Positions 7,036-12,511 of a stretch of DNA of 14,837 bases are shown here, piece after piece. Under the pieces are notes generated by a model. That model ran no database searches, was not told the DNA's origin, and saw only the letters and a program-made list of their open reading frames with translations. The translations under genes were made by a program, and so were the position numbers. Source of the DNA: Bacillota bacterium (GTDB taxonomy: Bacteria > Bacillota > Clostridia > Peptostreptococcales > Anaerovoracaceae); contig JAFYFK010000280.1 of the NCBI GenBank assembly GCA_017543805.1, forward strand, positions 1-14,837, read 5' to 3'. The stretch's first letter is position 1. Every line of letters begins with the position of its first letter.

Positions 7036-8400
7036 TTACTTCTTAAGACGCGGGTCGAGAGCGTCGCGGAGACCGTCGCCCACGAGGTTCAGGGACAGAA
7101 CGATTATAGTCAGCGTAATTGCCGGATACAGCAGCCTGTAAGGATACAGGGTGATGGTAGCCAGAGCGTCGGAACACAGGGAACCGAGACTTGCCATCGG
7201 GGCGGAAACGCCTAGTCCGAGGAAGCTCAGGAAGGATTCCAGGAATATTGCCGACGGGATCTGCAGGCAGGTGGTGATGACCAGCGGGCCGACGCAGTTG
7301 GGCAGCAGATGCCTCTTGATTATGCGGCCTGTGGAAGCGCCGAGCGCCCTGGCCGCCGTAACATATTCGGACTGCTTGAGCTGCAGCACCTGGCCGCGGA
7401 TGATGCGCGCCATGGTGACCCAGTACAGCAGTGCGAATGTGATGAATATCGAGATTATGCCGGCGCCGAGAGTCGACAGCGCGTGGACTATGGCGGATTC
7501 GGATGTGTCGAACCAGTTCTGCAGAGGATCCTTGAGGACGACCTGCAGCAGCAGAACGATAAGAACTTCCGGTATCGAATAGATCAGCTCGACTATACGC
7601 ATCATCACGAAGTCGACCTTTCCTCCGAGTATTCCGGAGACAGATCCGTAGATCGATCCTATAAACAGCACGATGAGCGCGGAAACGATACCGATCATAA
7701 TGGATACGCGCGCGCCGTACATGGTCCTTGCCATTATGTCGCGGCCTACGGAGTCGGTTCCGAACACATGCGGGAAGACCTTTTTGACCATCTTGAGCTG
7801 TTTGGCGTCGGGGGAAGCAGTCGTCGTAAACTCCATGGGAGTCTTTTCGACTATATGGCCGTCGACTATATCCTTCTCGCGGATCATTACGAGAGGATCG
7901 GCGTCGTCGGGATTGACGGCGATTATTACCTTGTCGACCAGCTTCTCGAGCTCAAAGGCGTAGACCTTGCCCTTGACCTTTGCGTAGTACGCGCCGGGGT
8001 CGAGCGAGGTTATGCTTCCGGGCTGCGTAAAGGTGGCGAACATATACTCGACTTCGTCCTGAACGTCGACTACGAGCTGCTCCTGATCGGAGAATTCCTT
8101 CGGTCCGAGCTTCTGGGAGGAGCGGTACTGGTCGCCGTAGCTGTAGGGTATAAAGTAAGGCCCTATGAACGCGAAGATGAGGCAGAGGATAAACACTGCC
8201 AGAGCCACCATGGATACGGTATTGGCCTTGAAGCGCCTCCACGCGTCCTTCCAGTAGGATACGCTCTTGCGCTTTTCGACCATGGATTCCTTTTCGTCAT
8301 TGCTGGCGGGTTCGAAATCCGCGGCTGAAAGCCCGTATTCGCCCATCACGCGCGCGGGGTCGACCTGGAACGGGCTGAGTTTTGCGAAAGTTTCTTTCAT
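7036..8400 (-). CDS. oppC: Oligopeptide ABC importer permease OppC, extended form
   Basis: Channel-forming inner subunit of the Opp importer. It has 454 aa against about 300-350 for most OppC proteins. The extra length has two sources: an N-terminal cytosolic tail of about 45-55 residues, and a loop of roughly 135 residues between TM1 (about 62-84) and the conserved HVFGTDSVGRD (211-221), where about 30-40 is normal. The loop is acidic, looks like a folded domain, and faces outward by standard topology. After it come the usual five TM helices and the ATPase-contacting EAA loop EYVTAARALGA (345-355). The start has AAGGAGG, and the gene begins 1 nt after the oppB stop, so the two are coupled. 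Permease identity is firm; the role of the loop is unknown, and docking of the binding protein is one possibility. Confidence 0.94.
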   Translation of the reverse strand: MKETFAKLSPFQVDPARVMGEYGLSAADFEPASNDEKESMVEKRKSVSYWKDAWRRFKANTVSMVALAVFILCLIFAFIGPYFIPYSYGDQYRSSQKLGPKEFSDQEQLVVDVQDEVEYMFATFTQPGSITSLDPGAYYAKVKGKVYAFELEKLVDKVIIAVNPDDADPLVMIREKDIVDGHIVEKTPMEFTTTASPDAKQLKMVKKVFPHVFGTDSVGRDIMARTMYGARVSIMIGIVSALIVLFIGSIYGSVSGILGGKVDFVMMRIVELIYSIPEVLIVLLLQVVLKDPLQNWFDTSESAIVHALSTLGAGIISIFITFALLYWVTMARIIRGQVLQLKQSEYVTAARALGASTGRIIKRHLLPNCVGPLVITTCLQIPSAIFLESFLSFLGLGVSAPMASLGSLCSDALATITLYPYRLLYPAITLTIIVLSLNLVGDGLRDALDPRLKK

Positions 8401-8401
8401 A

Positions 8402-9343
8402 TCAGCCCTCCTTGTTGGTAAGCGTAATGCGCGGGTCGATCATCTTGTAGACGATATCGACCACCAGATTCATGAATATTACAAGAGCCGCCAGGACTAC
8501 AGTCGTAGCCATGATAACGGGATAGTCGCGGCTTAAAATGCTGTTTACGAAGTACTTGCCGAGGCCGGGGATCTGGAATGTGGACTCGACTACGAAGCTT
8601 CCGGTGATTATGCCGGCGGTTACCGGTCCGAGATATGTGACTACCGGGATGAGGGAGTTTCTGAGAGCATGCTTAAGGACTATCCAGCGGGTCTTTACGC
8701 CCTTTGCGCGGGCGGTGCGGATATAGTCCTGGTTGATGGCGTCGAGCATGCTGGTGCGGGTCAGCTTGGCGATGTAGCATACATAATAGAAAGAAAGGCT
8801 TATTATGGGCATGATCATGCTCTTGAAGTCCGTAAGGCTTCCGCTGTTTGTCGGGAGCACGGGATGCTTAACGCCGAAATAGATAAGGAGCAGCGTGGCG
8901 AGTACGAATGTAGGGATAGCCACGCCGACCGTGGTCATTACGCGCAGGAATCCGTCGATCCAGGACCCCCTGTTGTACGCCGCGATGCATCCCAGGGGAA
9001 TGCCTATGACAATAGCCAGAAGGATCGCCGAAATGCCGAGCTTTATGGACAGCTCAAACTTGCCCTGATGGAACAGGAGCTTGCTTACGTCTGTGCCCTC
9101 CTGCATCTTGAGGGACACTCCGAGGTCGCCTTTAAGATAATTTAAAATGTAGTTCTTGAGCTGAACTACCAGCGGTTTGTCCAGACCGTATTTCTGGTTT
9201 GCCAGTTCGATCTGCTGCGGAGTGGATTTCTCCGTAAGGAACGGGCTTCCGGGTATCGCGTTCATAAGGAAGAACGTGATGCTCATAATGAGCAGCAGCG
9301 TAAGTACCGCTGCCCCTATCCTTTTCAAAACATAAACAAACAA
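8402..9343 (-). CDS. oppB: Oligopeptide ABC importer permease OppB, TTG start
   Basis: Channel-forming partner of OppC. It has 313 aa, the usual length. It begins with the family-typical YVLKRI followed by TM1 (about 9-29), then an extracytoplasmic loop with GLDKPLVVQ and GDLGVSL, and further TM helices. The EAA loop DYIRTARAKGVKTRW near residue 220 contacts the ATPases, and the C-terminus ends with DPRI. No ATG lies at the expected position. The TTG at 9341-9343 has a CGGAGA ribosome site 8-9 nt upstream and gives the expected N-terminus, so I chose it. It is the first gene of oppBCDFA, about 70 nt downstream of the promoter start site. The weak start may lower permease levels relative to OppA, which is inference. 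Confidence 0.94.
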   Translation of the reverse strand: MFVYVLKRIGAAVLTLLLIMSITFFLMNAIPGSPFLTEKSTPQQIELANQKYGLDKPLVVQLKNYILNYLKGDLGVSLKMQEGTDVSKLLFHQGKFELSIKLGISAILLAIVIGIPLGCIAAYNRGSWIDGFLRVMTTVGVAIPTFVLATLLLIYFGVKHPVLPTNSGSLTDFKSMIMPIISLSFYYVCYIAKLTRTSMLDAINQDYIRTARAKGVKTRWIVLKHALRNSLIPVVTYLGPVTAGIITGSFVVESTFQIPGLGKYFVNSILSRDYPVIMATTVVLAALVIFMNLVVDIVYKMIDPRITLTNKEG

Positions 9344-9350
9344 GTCAAAT

Positions 9351-9356
9351 TCTCCG
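9351..9356 (-). promoter_or_regulatory. Ribosome binding site fixing the oppB TTG start
   Basis: The minus strand reads CGGAGA here, placing the GGAG core 8 nt before the TTG at 9343. No other start codon (ATG/GTG/TTG) in this frame has such a site nearby, so it decides the start. Confidence 0.7.
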
Positions 9357-9375
9357 AATCTTTGTGTAAATATAC

Positions 9376-9401
9376 AAAACTATATTGGGCTATATAGTTT
9401 T
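9376..9401. promoter_or_regulatory. Perfect 10-bp inverted repeat in the opp leader (candidate operator or mRNA hairpin)
   Basis: AAAACTATAT (9376-9385) and ATATAGTTTT (9392-9401) are perfect inverted arms around 6 nt (TGGGCT). The site lies downstream of the strong opp promoter, about 12-38 nt into the predicted transcript and about 33 nt before the TTG start. The symmetry suits a dimeric repressor operator; as RNA it would form an AT-rich hairpin. It also contains weak promoter-like boxes on the minus strand (TTGCGA, 16 nt, TATAGT). I cannot assign a regulator. Confidence 0.6.
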
Positions 9402-9419
9402 CGCAAACAATAATGCACA

Positions 9420-9448
9420 ATTTTAGCACAGTGGAGAAACAGTGTCAA
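9420..9448 (-). promoter_or_regulatory. Strong sigma-A-type promoter of oppBCDFA
   Basis: On the minus strand a perfect -35 TTGACA (9443-9448), a 17-nt spacer and -10 TAAAAT (9420-9425) with TG one base upstream (extended -10). Transcription would start near 9413, giving a leader of about 70 nt to oppB that includes the inverted repeat at 9376-9401. The -35 box begins where the T-tract of the pspA terminator ends. Confidence 0.85.
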
Positions 9449-9484
9449 TAAAAGAAGAAGGAGTGGCTGTAAAGCCACTCCTTC
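9449..9484 (-). terminator. Rho-independent terminator after pspA
   Basis: A perfect 12-bp stem has arms at 9457-9468 and 9473-9484 and a 4-nt loop, followed on the minus strand by TTCTTTTATT. It lies about 28 nt after the pspA stop and ends the rubrerythrin-to-pspA unit. The T-rich tail merges with the -35 box of the opp promoter. Confidence 0.93.
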
Positions 9485-9511
9485 AGTGTCTTTCAATATT
9501 CGGTTTTAAGC

Positions 9512-10195
9512 CTATCCCTCAAGGCCCATGGCCTTCTTGAGTTCAGCAAGCTCGTCTTCCACAGAAGCGGTCTCGCCGGCCTTGTACTTTTCTTCGAGAG
9601 CCTTTGCGTCGTCGATCGGCTGAGCGTCGAGCTCGGACTTCGCGTTGGCTACGTCGAGCATCTTATCGGCCTTGTCTTCCATTCTTTCGAATGCGGCCAT
9701 GGTCTCGTTGAACTTGTCGCCGGTATTGGTAAACTTGTTCAGCTTCTCCTGGGTCTTGGCAATGGAGACCTTAGCCTCGATGCTGGACTTCTTAGCTTCA
9801 AGCTGGGAGATGTCGCTTACAAGCTTGTCGTGGAGCTGGCGCATCTTGAGAGCGTTCTCGTGAGCGGTCGCGTATGCGACTTCGAGGCCTGCGCCTGCGT
9901 TCTCAAGGCTCTGCTTCTTTGCGATAAAGGTGCGTGCGTCGCCTTCGTTGCCGGCTTCGAGAGCCTTCTTTGCAAGAGCGGTGTACTTCTCGATCTCGGC
10001 TCTGTTGGCGTCGAGAACTCTCTTTGCCTTGACTTCGTCAGCCATTACGCTGGCAGTCTCTTCCTTAACCTCAGCGAGGTCCTTGCGGGCGTCGATGAGG
10101 TACTGGTTGATCATCTTAGAGGGATCCTCGGCCTTGTCGAGCAGAGAGTTGATGTTAGCCGAAAGGATGTCTGCGAATCTGGATAAAATGCTCAT
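9512..10195 (-). CDS. pspA: PspA/IM30 family membrane-stress protein
   Basis: PspA/Vipp1 (IM30) proteins are peripheral membrane coiled-coil proteins of the ESCRT-III superfamily that assemble on damaged or stored-curvature membranes and limit leakage. This one has 227 aa, the usual length. It begins with the family hallmark MSILSRFADILSANIN, an amphipathic N-terminal helix, then LLDKAEDPSKMINQYL (18-33). A long, almost entirely helical charged coiled coil follows (about 25-190) with few aromatics and no TM segment, and then a short acidic helix at the C-terminus (about 209-224). It has an AAGGAGG ribosome site and lies 34 nt after the Gly-rich membrane protein gene, with a strong terminator after it, so it is the last gene of the unit. 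No pspF- or pspBC-like genes are in view, and regulation is not visible. Function in the cell is inferred from the family. Confidence 0.95.
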   Translation of the reverse strand: MSILSRFADILSANINSLLDKAEDPSKMINQYLIDARKDLAEVKEETASVMADEVKAKRVLDANRAEIEKYTALAKKALEAGNEGDARTFIAKKQSLENAGAGLEVAYATAHENALKMRQLHDKLVSDISQLEAKKSSIEAKVSIAKTQEKLNKFTNTGDKFNETMAAFERMEDKADKMLDVANAKSELDAQPIDDAKALEEKYKAGETASVEDELAELKKAMGLEG

Positions 10196-10229
10196 TAATT
10201 TTCCTCCTTAAACATTTTACTGATTGATA

Positions 10230-11543
10230 TTAGTCCTGAGACTCGTACTTCTTTGCAAGCTCTTCAGCCTCGGTGTCTGCGTATGTTTTTAACGAGTCGT
10301 CGGTTTCCGTCTGACCCGAATTAACCTTGTATGTATACTCTCCATTGGACGCGTTGTCGGCGTAACTCTTGGCCGCGGGACTGCCGTAATAGTTTTCCAC
10401 CGCGGGTTCAGCTGCAGGCGAGGCGGTATCGTACTTTTTAGCCGCCTGCGACGCCATTTCGTCGCCGTATGTCTGCAGAGGCGCGTTGAGTATCTCCGCG
10501 TTTATCCTGTCCTGCTCGAGCTTCTTTTCCTTGCGGATGAGAAGGAAGAGCGCGGCGCCGACCAGCAGTATAACGATCGCTTCGACGATTATGCCTCCGA
10601 CGGTAACGTTGTTTTCTGCCATTATCTCGTCCGCGGCCTTGCTGTACGCTGCCGACATGAATTCGGCGTAGTCCTCATAGGTGTAGGTGTCGTCGTAGCA
10701 TTTGACGATCTGCCTCTGCAGGATGCCTATCGCCGCGTCGTCCATTACAGCCTGCGCCTGCGACCCTATCCAGAAGTCGGCGTAGTAGTCTTCGTCAGCC
10801 GTCTCATACCAGGCCAGGACGAGGTGACCGCCGTTCTCGGTGCCGATGAACTGTTCATATGCCGCCTGTGCAACGTCGCTGATGGTGTCGAAGGAGTCGA
10901 CGATATCTCCGGAGCTGGTAAAGAATATGAACGGCTTGACTCCCGTCTTGTCGTAGAAATCCTTAAGCCCCTTCTGAAGCTCATTGCCGTCGATATTATC
11001 GTAGAAATTATCGTTGAGATAATACCCTGCGTTAGTATTGACCTTGCCGTTTTCCAGTTTTGTCCTTACGCCGTCGTCCTTGTTTCTGTACATCATGATA
11101 GTCCCTATAAGAGACATCACAAGGAACACAAGGAGTGCTATAAGGATTATCTTAAGGCAGCCGCCGCAGCCGGAATTATTGCTCCTGCCGCCGCCACCGC
11201 CGTTGTTTCCGTTGTAATTGCCGCCTCCGCCGCCGCTTCCGTATTTGTTGTTGCTGTTGTTGTTCACAACAACGACTCCGGGAGCGTATGTCGGACGGAA
11301 CATACCGCCCGGCCTGTAGCTGCTTCCGCTGCTCGGACGGTAGCTGCTGCCGCCGCCGGAATAATGTCCGCGACCTCCGCCGCCGGAAAAGCTTCCGCCG
11401 CTGCGTCCGCCGCCGGAGAAGCCGCTGCTTCCTCTGCTGCTTCCGCCATAGCTTCTGCTCCCGCCGGAACTTCTGCTTCCGCCGGAGAAGCTGTGGCCTC
11501 CGCTGTGAAAGCTTCCGCCTCCGCCGCCTCCACCTCTGCCCAT
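10230..11543 (-). CDS. Gly/Ser-rich two-TM protein with an extracytoplasmic TPM-like domain
   Basis: No gene name is warranted. Layout of the 437 aa: residues 1-125 are low complexity, rich in Gly, Ser, Arg, Tyr and Asn, with Gly runs; a short Cys pair (Cys126, Cys129) precedes TM1 (about 130-151). A globular region follows (about 160-310), with FIFFTSSGDI (205-214), GHLVLAWYE (239-247) and FWIGSQAQAVMDD (257-269), which resembles TPM (TLP18.3/Psb32/MOLO-1) domains; then TM2 (about 313-335) and a charged tail (336-437). By the positive-inside rule the Gly-rich head and the tail would be cytosolic and the TPM-like region outside. The tail holds two similar motifs, TYGDEMASQAAKKYD (358-372) and TYADTEAEELAKKYE (420-434). 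A GGAGGA ribosome site overlaps the end of the GIY-YIG gene, 3 nt upstream. Placement next to pspA suggests a membrane anchor or partner for PspA, which is inference. Confidence 0.8.
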   Translation of the reverse strand: MGRGGGGGGGSFHSGGHSFSGGSRSSGGSRSYGGSSRGSSGFSGGGRSGGSFSGGGGRGHYSGGGSSYRPSSGSSYRPGGMFRPTYAPGVVVVNNNSNNKYGSGGGGGNYNGNNGGGGGRSNNSGCGGCLKIILIALLVFLVMSLIGTIMMYRNKDDGVRTKLENGKVNTNAGYYLNDNFYDNIDGNELQKGLKDFYDKTGVKPFIFFTSSGDIVDSFDTISDVAQAAYEQFIGTENGGHLVLAWYETADEDYYADFWIGSQAQAVMDDAAIGILQRQIVKCYDDTYTYEDYAEFMSAAYSKAADEIMAENNVTVGGIIVEAIVILLVGAALFLLIRKEKKLEQDRINAEILNAPLQTYGDEMASQAAKKYDTASPAAEPAVENYYGSPAAKSYADNASNGEYTYKVNSGQTETDDSLKTYADTEAEELAKKYESQD

Positions 11544-11546
11544 AGA

Positions 11547-11789
11547 CTATGTCCTCCTGACAAGTGCAAGCTTTTGCGCTTTGCTTAATGATTTGATTTC
11601 CGCTTCTCTTTTTGAAGCCTCAGACCTGTCCTCCGCGGTCTCCGTATAGACCATGGAGACAGGCCTGCGGCATCTCGTGTACTTTGCGCCGGTCCCCGCG
11701 TTATGCTCCCTGAGGCGCCTTTCGGGGTCCGTGGTTATCCCTGTGTACAGCGTATCGTCGCTGCATTTTAGGATATAGACGTAATACAC
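11547..11789 (-). CDS. Small GIY-YIG domain protein (UPF0213/YhbQ-YazA type)
   Basis: A minimal GIY-YIG nuclease-fold protein of 80 aa, the normal size for stand-alone UPF0213 proteins. Visible: VYIL (4-7) and YTGIT (15-19), the two halves of the GIY-YIG motif; the conserved Arg region ERRLREHN (23-30); and SKREAEIKSLSK (59-70), holding the metal-binding Glu. Relatives are linked to DNA processing, but the cellular role of this small class is poorly defined. The start is GTG at 11787-11789, 11 nt after the rubrerythrin stop; no good ribosome site is visible, and the codon sits in the loop of a 7-bp hairpin (11778-11797). The N-terminus YYVYIL matches the family exactly, so the start is likely right. 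Its stop lies 3 nt from the next gene, so it is inside the operon. Confidence 0.9.
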   Translation of the reverse strand: MYYVYILKCSDDTLYTGITTDPERRLREHNAGTGAKYTRCRRPVSMVYTETAEDRSEASKREAEIKSLSKAQKLALVRRT

Positions 11790-11797
11790 TTTACGTC
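11778..11797 (-). promoter_or_regulatory. Hairpin presenting the GTG start of the GIY-YIG gene
   Basis: GACGTAA (11778-11784) and TTACGTC (11791-11797) are perfect 7-bp inverted arms. On the transcript the 6-nt loop reads AGUGUA and contains the GUG start codon. The gene lacks a clear Shine-Dalgarno sequence. The hairpin could display or hide the start codon until ribosomes leaving rubrerythrin open it. The stem is short, so chance cannot be ruled out. Confidence 0.45.
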
Positions 11798-11800
11798 AAT

Positions 11801-12385
11801 TTACTTGAAGTATCTCTTGAGAAGTCCTTCAAGAGCCCTGCCGTGACGGGCTTCGTCTCTTGCCATCTCGTGAACGGTGTCATGGATAGCATCGAGGTTG
11901 TACTTCTTGGCCATCTTGGCGAGATCGAACTTGCCCTGGGTAGCGCCGTATTCGCAGTCGACTCTCCACTTGAGGTTCTTCTCGGTGCTGGTGGTCATGT
12001 TGGGCTCAAGCTCGGATCCGAGCAGTTCAGCAAACTTAGCGGCGTGCTCAGCTTCCTCGAAAGCTGCCTTTTCCCAGTAGAGGCCGATCTCCGGATAGCC
12101 TTCTCTGTGCGCGATGCGCGCCATGCAGAGATACATACCGACTTCGGAGCACTCTCCGTTGAAGTTAGCCTTGAGCTGTTCAACGATGTACTTCTTGTCT
12201 TCTTCGCTCTCGACTGCGTCGAGGTTCATGCCTACGCCGAATACGTGCTCAGCGGCGAGAGGAGCGGAAGCGTCCATTTCCTTGAACTTGCTTCCGGGCA
12301 CCTTGCAGACCGGGCATACGAAACCTTCGGGGATAGCTTCACCCTCGTATACATAACCGCAGACGGGGCATACAAACTTTTTCAT
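11801..12385 (-). CDS. Reverse rubrerythrin (N-terminal rubredoxin domain, di-iron C-terminal domain)
   Basis: Non-haem iron protein that reduces hydrogen peroxide, and in some clostridia oxygen, with electrons passed from NAD(P)H through the rubredoxin site; it protects anaerobes from oxidative stress. It has 194 aa. The rubredoxin domain comes first, with CPVCG (Cys6, Cys9) and CPVCK (Cys24, Cys27) as iron ligands. The four-helix ferritin-like domain starts near residue 60, with NGECSEVG (Glu78, Glu81), FEEAEH (Glu111, His114), Glu145 and DEARH (Glu178, His181). Classical rubrerythrins have the reverse order, so this is the 'reverse' form described in Clostridium acetobutylicum. The start has AAGGAGA. 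It is probably transcribed from the promoter at 12432-12460, divergent from alr. With no terminator after its stop and 11 nt to the GIY-YIG start, it probably leads the unit that ends with pspA. Confidence 0.96.
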   Translation of the reverse strand: MKKFVCPVCGYVYEGEAIPEGFVCPVCKVPGSKFKEMDASAPLAAEHVFGVGMNLDAVESEEDKKYIVEQLKANFNGECSEVGMYLCMARIAHREGYPEIGLYWEKAAFEEAEHAAKFAELLGSELEPNMTTSTEKNLKWRVDCEYGATQGKFDLAKMAKKYNLDAIHDTVHEMARDEARHGRALEGLLKRYFK

Positions 12386-12431
12386 TTTTATCGTCTCCTT
12401 TTTTGTAAAATTACTGTATCGATTTATCTAT

Positions 12432-12460
12432 ATTATATTTTTTAGTGATTTTTTCTTCAA
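12432..12460 (-). promoter_or_regulatory. Promoter of the rubrerythrin-pspA unit
   Basis: On the minus strand TTGAAG (12455-12460), a 17-nt A-rich spacer (12438-12454) and a perfect -10 TATAAT (12432-12437). The leader to the rubrerythrin ATG is about 40 nt. I saw no convincing PerR- or Rex-like palindrome. The site overlaps the upstream part of the alr promoter. Confidence 0.75.
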
Positions 12461-12470
12461 TACCTTATTT

Positions 12471-12478
12471 GATATAAT
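12471..12478 (+). promoter_or_regulatory. Promoter of alr (extended -10)
   Basis: A perfect TATAAT at 12473-12478 is preceded by TG one base upstream (extended -10). The -35 region (about 12450-12455, T-rich) is poor, so the extended -10 would carry recognition. Transcription would begin near 12485, within a small inverted repeat TAAGT-GA-ACTTA (12479-12490), giving a short leader with an AAAGGA ribosome site. Confidence 0.65.
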
Positions 12479-12511
12479 TAAGTGAACTTATCTTCATAGA
12501 AAGGACAAATT

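Noticed and set aside
11160..11540. GC-rich tandem DNA repeat
   Set aside because: The repeated GCC/TCC-like triplets are Gly and Ser codons of the low-complexity head of the membrane protein, not an independent repeat array.
12390..12475. PerR or Rex operator before rubrerythrin
   Set aside because: The region is AT-rich, but I could not place the palindromes TTATAATnATTATAA or TTGTGAnnnnnnTCACAA with acceptable matches.
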